A stretch of 64,000 nt of DNA, from assembly GCF_000284095.1 (NCBI RefSeq), contig NC_017068.1:2939681-3003680 (forward strand). The letters are read 5' to 3'. This document shows positions 1 through 8,281 of this stretch, one piece after another. Every line of letters begins with the position of its first letter. Within the stretch, counting starts at the first letter, position 1. Under the pieces are notes generated by a model. That model was not told where the DNA came from. It saw nothing but the letters and a program-made list of their open reading frames with translations, and did not search any database. The position numbers were made by a program, and so were the translations under genes. The DNA is from Selenomonas ruminantium subsp. lactilytica TAM6421 (GTDB lineage Bacteria; Bacillota; Negativicutes; Selenomonadales; Selenomonadaceae).

Positions 1-592
1 TGACAAAGATGATGGTTTTATTGGTCGTGCTGGTAATATGCAGAAGTTCATCCTGCAGCGTTGCCCTGGTCTCAGGATCCAGAGCGGCAAAAGGCTCATC
101 CATCAGCAAAAACGGCGGATCAGAGGCAAGTGCCCTGGCAATCGCCACGCGCTGGCGCATGCCGCCTGAAAGCTCATCGGGATAACGGTCCTCATAGCCT
201 TCCATGAAAACCTTGCGCAGTTCCCTTTGACTGATCTGCCTGCGCTCCTCCTTGGGTACATTCCTGAGCGACAGGGGGAACTCCACATTTTCCCTGACCG
301 TCAGCCAAGGGAACAGCGCGTAGCCCTGCTGCACCATGCCGCAACGTACGGCCGTTTCGCTGGTAGGCTGCCCATCCACAAGAATTTCCCCTGACGAAGG
401 CTGCGACAACCCCGCCAGCAGGTCCAGCAAAGTGGACTTGCCGCAGCCCGAAGGCCCCACAATGGAGATAAATTCCCCTTCCTCGACCTTCAGATTCAGG
501 TTATTCAGCACATTCACAGGTTCCTCATTCCCGTTGCCGGTATAATCACGGCTCACCTTTGAAAGTACCAGTTTCCATTTCTTTTCCTGCAT
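1..592 (-). CDS. ABC transporter ATP-binding protein, SsuB/TauB type (partial)
   Basis: This is the ATPase of an alkanesulfonate/taurine/nitrate-type importer, acting at the cytoplasmic face of the permease encoded upstream. The translated frame from ATG at 592 reads MQEKKWKLVLSKVSRDY, then the Walker A motif GPSGCGKST, and near the window edge the Walker B and D-loop stretch LLMDEPFAALDPET. The gene runs off the window at base 1, near the expected H-loop, so the C-terminus is missing. The start has a TAGGAGG site at 607-601 that overlaps the stop of the permease gene, so the two are almost certainly cotranscribed. Substrate cannot be read from the ATPase; the neighbourhood suggests an organosulfur compound. 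Confidence 0.92.
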   Translation of the reverse strand, partial: MQEKKWKLVLSKVSRDYTGNGNEEPVNVLNNLNLKVEEGEFISIVGPSGCGKSTLLDLLAGLSQPSSGEILVDGQPTSETAVRCGMVQQGYALFPWLTVRENVEFPLSLRNVPKEERRQISQRELRKVFMEGYEDRYPDELSGGMRQRVAIARALASDPPFLLMDEPFAALDPETRATLQDELLHITSTTNKTIIFV

Positions 593-604
593 AACTGATT
601 CCTC

Positions 605-1438
605 CTATGCCGAAAGCCGGTAGTGGCAGACGTATTTTTCTGCTTTGAGCAGCAGATAGTTCACGATGACGCCCAGAGCCGCAATGAGCAGAATGGCGGC
701 GTACATGTTCGCATTCTGGAAGACATGCTGCGAATAAGATACCAGATAGCCCAGGCCAGCCTTGGCCCCGAGCATTTCTGCCGCGCAGAGCATCAGGATC
801 GCATAGGATGCACTGATCTTGATTCCCGGGAAAATTTCCGGCAATGAGGCCGGGAACACGACGCGCCGGATTATCTGCCAGTTTGTCGCCCCCATGGTCC
901 GCACTGCTTTTACCAGCAGCGGATCAGTATGTCCGACACCGGAAATGGTATTCAAAAGGATTGGCCAGACACAGCCCCAAAAGATAATGCCCACCTTGGA
1001 CACCTCGCCCACCCCAAAGACCACGATGAAGAACGGAAACAGAGCAATGGGCGAAGTCTGGGCAATAATGGTCAGGAGCGGGTTCAGCGTATCCTTAATG
1101 CGCACATTCCAGCCGATCAGGATGCCCAGCGTAATGCCCACCAGCAGCGAGAGCACAAAACCCAAACCGGCTCGCCCAAGACTTGCCGCAATATGATTGA
1201 AGATGACACCGGATTTTACCATTGTCACAATGGCCTGCAGATCAGCTGACAGCGGCGGAATGATAATCGGATCAACCAGGCCAATGCGTGGTGCAGTTTC
1301 CCAAAAGAGAAAGAAGGCGAGGACAGGGACAGCACTGCTTGCCGCCTTTATCACCTTCTGGTGCCTGCCTGCAGAATTCTTGATTTCCCTGACTACATTT
1401 CGTTCATCCAAAGGTCGTTCATGCGTGATTGCTTCCAT
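605..1438 (-). CDS. ABC transporter permease, SsuC/TauC type
   Basis: This is an inner-membrane permease of about 277 residues from the BPD transporter family, the usual size for SsuC/TauC. About six hydrophobic segments are visible, and the cytoplasmic EAA loop that contacts the ATPase is seen as AVRTMGATNWQIIRRVVFPASL-like sequence in the second half. Two starts are possible. ATG at 1444 overlaps the stop of the binding-protein gene (ATGA), but ATG at 1438 lies 9 bases after GGGAGG, which is better spacing, so I chose 1438. It sits between the binding protein and the ATPase in a three-gene operon. Confidence 0.9.
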   Translation of the reverse strand: MEAITHERPLDERNVVREIKNSAGRHQKVIKAASSAVPVLAFFLFWETAPRIGLVDPIIIPPLSADLQAIVTMVKSGVIFNHIAASLGRAGLGFVLSLLVGITLGILIGWNVRIKDTLNPLLTIIAQTSPIALFPFFIVVFGVGEVSKVGIIFWGCVWPILLNTISGVGHTDPLLVKAVRTMGATNWQIIRRVVFPASLPEIFPGIKISASYAILMLCAAEMLGAKAGLGYLVSYSQHVFQNANMYAAILLIAALGVIVNYLLLKAEKYVCHYRLSA

Positions 1439-1440
1439 AT

Positions 1441-2457
1441 TCATCTACCTCCCTTGTTATACGGATTATATTGATTCGTGTAAAGTTCATCAAGGGACAC
1501 GGGGCGTGCCAGCAGGCCATATTTGCCCGAGATCCGCACCCACAGGTCAGCATCTGACTTGTCGATAAGCGCATGCTCCGGGAACACCGGATTATAAAGC
1601 GCCCCCTGGGACGGATCGACATTGAGGGCCTTGGCTATGACAAGACCTGCCTCGTCGGGATTCGCCCGGGCCCAGTCGTTGGCATCGGCGATTGCGGCCA
1701 CATAGCGTTTCACAATTTCAGGATTCTTCTCCAGGAAAGCTGTATTGACAAACTGCTGCGGCCAGCCTTTTTCCTCACCGACAATGTCCACCAGCGTGCC
1801 AATCTGCTTCACACTCTCATTCGTCAGCAAGCGGTCAGAAAAGGGATTGATGAGCATCACCGCATCCACCTGATGGCTCAAAAGAGCACCATCCATCTTC
1901 TCGTAGGAAATCACTGTCTCATCCACATCGCCGTCCTTGAAGTTCAGCTTATCTTTCGCCTCCAGCCATTCCAGCTCTGTTGGTGTCGGAATGGCAATCT
2001 TATGGCCGCGAAGATCGTCAAGATTGTTTATGCCGGAATCCTTCAGCGTCAGGAAACGAAGCATCGGTTTCTCCGCCGAAGTCCCCCAGCCGGCAGCGAT
2101 TGCCTTGATGGGATAGCCATTGGAAATGCCGACAGCCAGAGTTGAGGCATGCTGGCAGGCAAAGGGGAAATTCCCGGAGGCCACATTCGTCACGATATCA
2201 TTGATGTTGGCAAGATACCCGGTAAAATTCACCTTCAGGCCATGCTTGGCAAAAAAGCCTTTTTCTGCCGCTATATAAACAGGATCTGACCAGGGAACAT
2301 TGGGAAAATTGAATTCATAAACTTCATTTTCATCCACCTTCTCGGCTGACTTCTTGGTATCACTGCCGCAGCCTGCCAGCACGATCACCAATACCAGCGC
2401 CAAAGCTGCCAGTACACTATATATAGCATTTCTTCTTTCCGTCTCACTCATATTCAT
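1441..2457 (-). CDS. Lipoprotein substrate-binding protein of an SsuA/TauA/NMT1-type ABC transporter
   Basis: This is the solute-binding lipoprotein of the importer. The N-terminus has a hydrophobic stretch ending in the lipobox LAGC (residues about 26-29), so it should be lipid-anchored outside the inner membrane. The mature part starts with a typical NMT1/SsuA pattern (PVYIAAEKGFFAKHGL). Family members bind alkanesulfonates, taurine, nitrate or thiamin precursors. Here a LysR regulator, a DUF2292 protein and a nitrogenase-like reductase with cysteine/methionine enzymes lie beside it, so I infer uptake of an organosulfur compound. Starts at 2457 and 2451 are both possible; AGAGAGG at 2468-2462 favours 2451 by spacing. 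A long structured leader precedes it. Confidence 0.88.
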   Translation of the reverse strand: MNMSETERRNAIYSVLAALALVLVIVLAGCGSDTKKSAEKVDENEVYEFNFPNVPWSDPVYIAAEKGFFAKHGLKVNFTGYLANINDIVTNVASGNFPFACQHASTLAVGISNGYPIKAIAAGWGTSAEKPMLRFLTLKDSGINNLDDLRGHKIAIPTPTELEWLEAKDKLNFKDGDVDETVISYEKMDGALLSHQVDAVMLINPFSDRLLTNESVKQIGTLVDIVGEEKGWPQQFVNTAFLEKNPEIVKRYVAAIADANDWARANPDEAGLVIAKALNVDPSQGALYNPVFPEHALIDKSDADLWVRISGKYGLLARPVSLDELYTNQYNPYNKGGR

Positions 2458-2505
2458 TCATCCTCTCTATTATCTTTTCTATTTCATCTTTACCCACAAG
2501 CCGTA

Positions 2506-2574
2506 TCAACAACAACGGTCCTGCGGCAGCCTGCATTCCTCCAGCAGGCTGATACACAAAGTCATGGTCATCAT
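2506..2574 (-). CDS. 22-residue cysteine-rich leader peptide (candidate)
   Basis: A small ORF upstream of the transporter operon reads MMTMTLCISLLEECRLPQDR followed by CC and a TGA stop. It has an excellent ribosome binding site, AAGGAAGGAGG, with AGGAGG ending 6 bases before the ATG. Four of 22 residues are Cys, and the peptide ends with a di-cysteine just before the stop. The stop lies about 50 bases before the binding-protein start, and a terminator and a hairpin lie upstream in the same leader. This arrangement resembles leader peptides that sense charged tRNA or ribosome stalling. The role in cysteine-dependent control is inference; I do not recognise a named family. Confidence 0.6.
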   Translation of the reverse strand: MMTMTLCISLLEECRLPQDRCC

Positions 2575-2602
2575 AGCCAGCCTCCTTCCTTAAACAAGCT
2601 TC

Positions 2603-2623
2603 GTGCGAAACGGTGTTTCGCAC
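2603..2623. other. Perfect 9-bp hairpin in the transporter leader
   Basis: GTGCGAAAC and GTTTCGCAC form a perfect stem around a GGT loop. It lies 29 bases upstream of the leader-peptide start in the 5' untranslated region of the ABC operon. It has no adjacent T-run on either strand, so it is not a simple terminator. It could expose or hide the leader-peptide ribosome binding site; that is inference. Confidence 0.5.
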
Positions 2624-2723
2624 TACGCCCTTACACGAAATCTAAGCCATCCTGCGCCTATCCCTAAAGGGACTAGCTCTGCTTCGCAGAGCCTCGCGGC
2701 TTGACTGACTAAGATTTCATAGT

Positions 2724-2772
2724 AAAAAGGCGGACGAAATACCTCGCACTTGCGCGTTATTTCATCCAGCCT
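2724..2772 (-). terminator. Intrinsic terminator (attenuator) inside the ABC operon leader
   Basis: On the minus strand, arms at 2772-2759 and 2741-2729 (GGC-GGA-GAAATA pairing with TATTTC-TCC-GCC) are followed by TTTTT at 2728-2724. It stands about 55-105 bases after the predicted promoter and about 270 bases before the binding-protein gene, so it can act as a premature terminator. The stretch between promoter and terminator (about 2775-2822) can fold into two small stems, which would suit a regulatory RNA; I recognise no known riboswitch class. Confidence 0.6.
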
Positions 2773-2827
2773 TCAGATGTCTGATCAACATGGCCGCCTC
2801 GTTTCCTCAGCGGTTATGTTGTTATGA

Positions 2828-2856
2828 ATTATAGCATGGCCTGAGTCCCCTGAAAA
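2828..2856 (-). promoter_or_regulatory. Predicted promoter of the ABC transporter operon leader
   Basis: On the minus strand TTTTCA and TATAAT are separated by 17 bases. The -10 element is a perfect match and the -35 is weak, which fits activator dependence. Transcription from here would include the attenuator and the leader peptide. The LysR gene that ends at 2910 lies immediately upstream. Confidence 0.5.
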
Positions 2857-2909
2857 ATGCCAAAAAACTATGTTCAGCCATAGGCTCTGCATATACCCAA
2901 AAACAGGAT

Positions 2910-3827
2910 TCATTTCGTTTTTGTGATGACCTGCTTAGCAGCCTTTTCCAACAGCTTGAGATAGGCATGCCCCAGTTCCGACATACGGCAGTCCATATGA
3001 CGTATCACACCAACAGTAATCTTTTCTTCCACAGCCAGCGGGCGCGCGATGATATCCTGGCCATGCAGATGGGAAGGCAGTATCCCTGTGGTAATGATAT
3101 AGGCGTCCAATCCCAGCAAGAGATCCGACACCGCTGCCCGATCCGTTACCTGGATATGTTTTGCCAACGAACGCTCACAGAACATTTCCTCCGAATAGTA
3201 AAAAGAATTTTCCTCCCCCTGATCAAATGTAATGCAGGGAAAGGGCTCCAGGTCTTCCAACGTCAGGGTATCCTTCTTCGCCAATGGATGGTCGCGAAAG
3301 ATAAAGACATGGGGCTTTACCATAAAGAGCGGCGAGAAATACAGTTTGCTTTCCTTGAAAATCTTGCGCAGCACGGCCTCATTGAAGCGGCTTAAATACA
3401 AAATGCCAATCTCACTCTTCAAAGTCCTGACATTCTCTATGATCTTCTCCGTACGCTCCTCCAGCAGCGAAAATTCATATCCCCAGCCTTCGTACTGCCG
3501 GACCAGCTCGACGAAGGCGCTGGCCGTGAAGGTGTAATGCTGCGTGGAGACCGCAAAATACTGTTTGCTCTCCGCATGCAGATAACGCTCCTCCAGCATT
3601 TCCATCTGGCGCAGAATCTGCTTGGCATGACCGAGGAATTTCAGCCCCTCATCGGTCAGCTGCACGCCGCGCGAATTGCGGATGAAAAGATCCCTGCCAA
3701 TCTCCTTTTCCAAATCCTGCAGCGCTGTCGTCATGCTGGGCTGTGTCACAAACAGCTGCCTGGCCGCCAGGCTGATAGAGCCATATTTCGCGATAGCAGT
3801 TACATATCTTAGCTGCGTAAATGTCAT
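2910..3827 (-). CDS. LysR-family transcriptional regulator of the sulfur island
   Basis: A 305-residue LysR-type regulator with an N-terminal winged helix-turn-helix (MTFTQLRYVTAIAKYGSIS, then ARQLFVTQPSMTTALQDLE) and a C-terminal inducer-binding domain. I chose ATG 3827 because AAGGAGGGAG lies 6 bases upstream; the longer frame from 3872 has no ribosome binding site. It lies between the DUF2292 gene and the transporter operon and is the obvious regulator for this island. In Rhodospirillum rubrum a LysR-type protein (SalR) controls the methylthio-alkane reductase genes, which supports the idea. Members of this family usually bind T-N11-A dyads and sense a sulfur metabolite such as O-acetylserine, but the effector cannot be read here. 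Confidence 0.88.
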   Translation of the reverse strand: MTFTQLRYVTAIAKYGSISLAARQLFVTQPSMTTALQDLEKEIGRDLFIRNSRGVQLTDEGLKFLGHAKQILRQMEMLEERYLHAESKQYFAVSTQHYTFTASAFVELVRQYEGWGYEFSLLEERTEKIIENVRTLKSEIGILYLSRFNEAVLRKIFKESKLYFSPLFMVKPHVFIFRDHPLAKKDTLTLEDLEPFPCITFDQGEENSFYYSEEMFCERSLAKHIQVTDRAAVSDLLLGLDAYIITTGILPSHLHGQDIIARPLAVEEKITVGVIRHMDCRMSELGHAYLKLLEKAAKQVITKTK

Positions 3828-3847
3828 GGCCGTCTCCCTCCTTAATA

Positions 3848-3876
3848 CAAAAAGCCGTGCGTAAATACGCACAGCC
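3848..3876 (-). terminator. Intrinsic terminator between the DUF2292 gene and the LysR gene
   Basis: The minus-strand stem GTGCGTA/TACGCAC, extended by an outer GC pair, is followed by TTTTTGT. It lies 38 bases after the stop of the DUF2292 gene and just before the LysR ribosome binding site, so it probably reduces readthrough into the regulator gene. Confidence 0.7.
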
Positions 3877-3914
3877 CTCAGTTCTGATCAGCTATTTTTT
3901 CCATATACCAGGCA

Positions 3915-4235
3915 TCAGATGCCATCCCCATCCATAAACCGCTGTTTTTCCAGACGGTCAAAATGGGTGATTTCGCCCTGCTTCACGATGATGGTAATAC
4001 GCCCGTAATAGAGGCTTTTCAGCTCCCGCTCGATAAGCTTGCGGATATTTTCCTCCATCACCGGCGACCATACCTGGGGTTTGGGCACGCCCTGCCAGGG
4101 ATGCACCCGCATCTTTTCGGTGCGCTCCACCTGGATCAGCACGCCATTCTGGGCCACTAAGACCACTTCGCCAAAATAAACGCCCCGCAGGACTTCCAAA
4201 ATATAATGCAATACTTCCGCCGGTATATCTTTCAT
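3915..4235 (-). CDS. Tandem DUF2292 (YezD-like) small protein
   Basis: A protein of about 106 residues made of two related copies of the small YezD/DUF2292 fold. Copy one, residues 6-43, reads EVLHYILEVLRGVYFGEV...VERTEKMR; copy two, residues 61-100, reads IRKLIERELKSLYYGRIT...FDRLEKQR. DUF2292 proteins are usually single-domain, about 50-60 residues, and often sit in sulfur-assimilation gene clusters; their biochemical role is unknown to me. The start is uncertain: ATG 4235 or GTG 4244 after AGGGGAG. It is transcribed from a promoter nearly identical to that of the reductase operon, which suggests co-regulation. Confidence 0.75.
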   Translation of the reverse strand: MKDIPAEVLHYILEVLRGVYFGEVVLVAQNGVLIQVERTEKMRVHPWQGVPKPQVWSPVMEENIRKLIERELKSLYYGRITIIVKQGEITHFDRLEKQRFMDGDGI

Positions 4236-4269
4236 CTTCCTCACGCTCTCCCCTAAATAACATGCCCCC

Positions 4270-4302
4270 ATGTTACACTATTACACCCATTGCGTCAATA
4301 GG
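4270..4302 (-). promoter_or_regulatory. Promoter with shared operator-like motif, DUF2292/LysR unit
   Basis: On the minus strand TTGACG and TAACAT are 17 bases apart. The 33-base block matches the block at 12793-12825 at 27 positions, including sequence between the hexamers that core promoters do not require (GGTGTAAT, and CCTAT before the -35). I infer a common regulator, probably the LysR protein. Confidence 0.7.
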
Positions 4303-4317
4303 TTTTGTTCATTTCGA

Positions 4318-4378
4318 CAAAAAAAGTTCCCTAAAGAGGAAAACATGCTTTACATTTGCCTGTTTTCCTCTTCGGGAA
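4318..4378 (-). terminator. Intrinsic terminator of the nitrogenase-like operon
   Basis: An 11-bp perfect stem (AGAGGAAAACA at 4335-4345 with TGTTTTCCTCT at 4361-4371), extended by TTCCC/GGGAA, is followed on the minus strand by a T7 run. It lies 39 bases after the stop of the NifK-like gene and closes the operon. Confidence 0.85.
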
Positions 4379-4416
4379 TATGTGTGTATATGTATATTTT
4401 AGGAGAGGCGAGTTAA

Positions 4417-5784
4417 TTAAGCCGATTTGCTGATGGCTGTGGTGAATATCTTTTCCAGCAAGGTCAGGGCACCACGATAGCCGATGTAGGTCTTGTTCAG
4501 GACAACATCGTAGGATACGGGGTAGCTGACTTCCACAATGTGGCCGTTCAGCTCCTTCACCACATCCCGTTCCCAGGTAGTGCCCAGGATGATGGGGGGC
4601 TTATGCCCATAATCCTGTTCTTTCAACAATTTATTGACGACATAGCCGTCTTCCACGAATTCCACCTCGGCAGCCACATCATCAGCCAGATGCTGATAAT
4701 ATTCCTGAATACCCTGACGGTATTTTTCCGGGGTTTGATCGGTAATGATCTGTTTGGCGGGGATCAGCCCCAGCTGGTTCACGAGGAACTTGTTCAGGGC
4801 CAGATTGTAGGCTGCATCGCTGACCACCGCATAGGAGGCGGGCAGGCCCCACCAATACTCGGCGTAGAAGTCCGTAAAGTATTCCATGTAGTAGTAATAC
4901 TCCTTTTCCTCCGCCTTGATGAATTTTTCCGTTTGTACCTCGTTTTCCTGAGCAAAGTCCACAATAGCCCGCAGGAATTCAGCCACCTGTTTGGCACCGA
5001 TGGGCAGTACCGGCAGATGGAGATAGGGCTGGTTGTATTTCTTCTCCAGCAGCTTGGCGGTCTTGAGTCCCAGCCAGGGGCCAATCACGAGGTTGAACTC
5101 CGCATTGGGAATGGTCAGCCATTCCTTGACACCGCCGGAACCGTAACCGAAGAGGATATTGACCTCCCAGCCGGCACCTTCGAGAATGCGCTTGAGCTCT
5201 GCCAGATCTCCCCGCCAGAAGGTATTCTGGAAGGGCAGTTCCGACCAGACGTTGATCAGGCCCTTTTTCTTGGTGGTCTTGTCCGGGGCGAATTTGTCCA
5301 CGTACTGCTCGATGATGGCTTCCGTGACAATCTCGTGACCGGTGAAGTTGTTGCCCTTGAAGCCACCGGTTTCTGCCGAGACGATGGGCACTCCCTTCTT
5401 CTGGTAACGGGCCACCACGGCGCCGATATCGTCACCGACGATTTCCGGGATACAGCCGTTGAGCACCACGAACAAGTCCGCTTCCATGATTTTCAGAGAA
5501 GCCGCAATGAGCTGGTCCAGATGCTTGGCCCCGCCAAAGACCACGTCCTTTTCCTGCAGGTTGGAGCTTGGCGTTACAGCGCCGCCGGCATAGCCACCGC
5601 CCTGATAGCCGTTGTAGAAGGCCAGACTCATGTACTGCTTGTCCACGCAACCCGGGCCGCAGTGGGTAATGGGCATGGCACCGGGAATGGCGGTGACGGA
5701 ATGGAGCGCCCCCAGGGCACAGCCATAGCGCACCTGATTGATGGAATTTGTCTGTCCGTTGTTATCGCGTTTTATTTTAGGCAT
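4417..5784 (-). CDS. marK: Nitrogenase-like component, NifK/MarK-type beta subunit
   Basis: This 455-residue protein belongs to the nitrogenase component 1 family and should pair with the NifD-like subunit as an alpha2beta2 reductase. The three beta-subunit P-cluster cysteines are in place: Cys22 (YGCALGAL), Cys46 (GPGCVDKQY) and Cys111 (NGCIPEIVGDD). It is shorter than nitrogenase NifK (about 520) because the N-terminal extension is absent. I chose ATG 5784, which sits 9 bases after GGAGG and overlaps the end of the upstream gene (ATGCCTAA), implying translational coupling; GTG 5793 is the longer alternative. Together with the H, D and B genes and sulfur enzymes it fits a methylthio-alkane reductase. 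The symbol is by that inference. Confidence 0.8.
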   Translation of the reverse strand: MPKIKRDNNGQTNSINQVRYGCALGALHSVTAIPGAMPITHCGPGCVDKQYMSLAFYNGYQGGGYAGGAVTPSSNLQEKDVVFGGAKHLDQLIAASLKIMEADLFVVLNGCIPEIVGDDIGAVVARYQKKGVPIVSAETGGFKGNNFTGHEIVTEAIIEQYVDKFAPDKTTKKKGLINVWSELPFQNTFWRGDLAELKRILEGAGWEVNILFGYGSGGVKEWLTIPNAEFNLVIGPWLGLKTAKLLEKKYNQPYLHLPVLPIGAKQVAEFLRAIVDFAQENEVQTEKFIKAEEKEYYYYMEYFTDFYAEYWWGLPASYAVVSDAAYNLALNKFLVNQLGLIPAKQIITDQTPEKYRQGIQEYYQHLADDVAAEVEFVEDGYVVNKLLKEQDYGHKPPIILGTTWERDVVKELNGHIVEVSYPVSYDVVLNKTYIGYRGALTLLEKIFTTAISKSA

Positions 5785-7360
5785 GGGCACCACCCTCCGC
5801 TGCTTTTACATAATCGTTGTCGTCTTCGTCAATGAGTTCCGGATGCTTGGCCAGGATATAGGCATCCTTCTGTTCCAGCCACCACTGCTTATAGGGCAGC
5901 TGGACATGCTTCCGGATATCATCATGGAATTTCTTATGGGCCAGGATTTCCAGGATGGTTTCCCCGAGGTTGATCATGCCGTCATAGCCCACGGCGATAT
6001 GCTCATCGCCTAAAGGTGCTGCCGGAATGCCCAGACGGGAAGCCAGAGGCGCCAGGCCGTTGTGACGGATCAGCAGGAAATCGGGCTTCACCTGCTGCAG
6101 GAATGCATACAGCTGATACTGCTGACGGTTGGACACATGGAAGTTATTGACCTTGCCGTAGTGCTTGTTCAGATAGCCCAGAGAATCCTCCTTGGGATCG
6201 CCGCTGTCATACACGGGATCATGATGGAAGGTCAGGGAGCCATCCACCTCAATGCCCAGTTCCCGCATGACCTGAATCAGACCATGAGCATAGGCTGAGC
6301 CGGTGGCCACAAAGCCCTTGACGCCCTTGAGCTTTTTCTTGAGCTCTTCCACTTTTGGTTTGACCCGGGCATGCTCCTTGGCGATAAAGTCCTCCACCAG
6401 ATGTTCCCGATGGGTAACCCGGGCCAGTTCCCGCAGCCAGGCATCCGTACCCTCAAAACCATAGGGCATGGGGGCCTTGACCTCCGGCACGCCGAAGTGC
6501 TGCTCCAGAGCCGTGGCCAGATAAGAGGACAGGGTGTAGCAGAAGCCCACTGTGGCCGCCGCCTCAGACATCTGAGCCAGTTCTTCCACGGAAGCCAGAT
6601 CCACCACATAGTTTACCCGCAGGTTCAGGTTCTTGAGCAGCGGGGTGAATACATCAGACCCCCAGAGGTTGATGACATTGACCAGATCCTCCTGCTTCTT
6701 CTGGGGATTGCGGCGCACAATCTGCCGCAATATCCCGTGCTGGGTGGCGTCAAAGCCCGTGCTCCAATGCTTGGAGCGGAAGCCTTCGCAGGCCAGCGGT
6801 ACTACGGGAATGTCCAATTCTGCTTCCTTCTCGTCCGCAATGCTTTCGATATCCTCACCGATAATGCCTGTGGCGCAGGAGGAAGCGACGAAGATGGCCT
6901 CGGGCTTGTATCGTTCCCAGGCATCGTCAATGGTCTGACGCAGTTTGTCAGCAGCACCGAACACCATGTCACTTTCCTTCAGATTGGTATTGATGATGCG
7001 GATGTTTTCGACTTTGTACCCGCGCATGGCCAGACCGTTGCGATAGATGGCATTGTACTCCACCTGTCCGCCGCCGCAGCCTATGGGGGCATGCTGGATC
7101 AGCACCGCATCACGGACGTTGCCCGCCTGGCATTCCACCATCTGCTCACTGCAGACAGAGCCCTGGGTAAAGGGGCCGGAAAGTTCGCAGAGACGGCAGT
7201 TGCCGCCGCAGCCCTTCTTGCCCTTCTCCTTTTGCCCCCGCAGTTCGTATGCAGACTGCTCGTGCAGTTCCTCCGTGCTGCCATCCCAGGCAATTATCGT
7301 CCCCAGACGCTGTTCACGGGGTTCCACGGAGGCCATATCCAGATTTATTTTCTTTGGCAT
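5777..7360 (-). CDS. marD: Nitrogenase-like component, NifD/MarD-type catalytic alpha subunit
   Basis: A 527-residue nitrogenase component 1 alpha subunit. P-cluster ligands are visible as Cys70 or Cys77, Cys95 (PIGCGGG) and Cys162 (SSCATGIIGEDIES). Cys274 (GFCYTLSSYL) aligns with NifD Cys275, which binds the active-site cofactor, and His454 (GDEHIAVGYDG) lies where NifD His442 is expected. In the CEGFR segment the residues matching NifD Gln191 and His195 are Trp199 and Phe203, so N2 reduction is unlikely. An extra Cys motif, C51-x3-C55-x2-C58, lies in the N-terminus. ATG 7360 is 8 bases after AGGAGG and better placed than ATG 7366. I infer a carbon-sulfur bond reductase of the Mar type; an unknown substrate is possible. 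Confidence 0.8.
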   Translation of the reverse strand: MPKKINLDMASVEPREQRLGTIIAWDGSTEELHEQSAYELRGQKEKGKKGCGGNCRLCELSGPFTQGSVCSEQMVECQAGNVRDAVLIQHAPIGCGGGQVEYNAIYRNGLAMRGYKVENIRIINTNLKESDMVFGAADKLRQTIDDAWERYKPEAIFVASSCATGIIGEDIESIADEKEAELDIPVVPLACEGFRSKHWSTGFDATQHGILRQIVRRNPQKKQEDLVNVINLWGSDVFTPLLKNLNLRVNYVVDLASVEELAQMSEAAATVGFCYTLSSYLATALEQHFGVPEVKAPMPYGFEGTDAWLRELARVTHREHLVEDFIAKEHARVKPKVEELKKKLKGVKGFVATGSAYAHGLIQVMRELGIEVDGSLTFHHDPVYDSGDPKEDSLGYLNKHYGKVNNFHVSNRQQYQLYAFLQQVKPDFLLIRHNGLAPLASRLGIPAAPLGDEHIAVGYDGMINLGETILEILAHKKFHDDIRKHVQLPYKQWWLEQKDAYILAKHPELIDEDDNDYVKAAEGGAHA

Positions 7361-7375
7361 AAGCATAACCTCCTG

Positions 7376-8260
<885 letters not shown>

Positions 8261-8281
8261 CTATAAAAATTATTTATCGTT

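Noticed and set aside
4540..5835. Open frame of 431 codons on the plus strand
   Set aside because: It is opposite the NifK-like gene and shows no domain or ribosome binding site.
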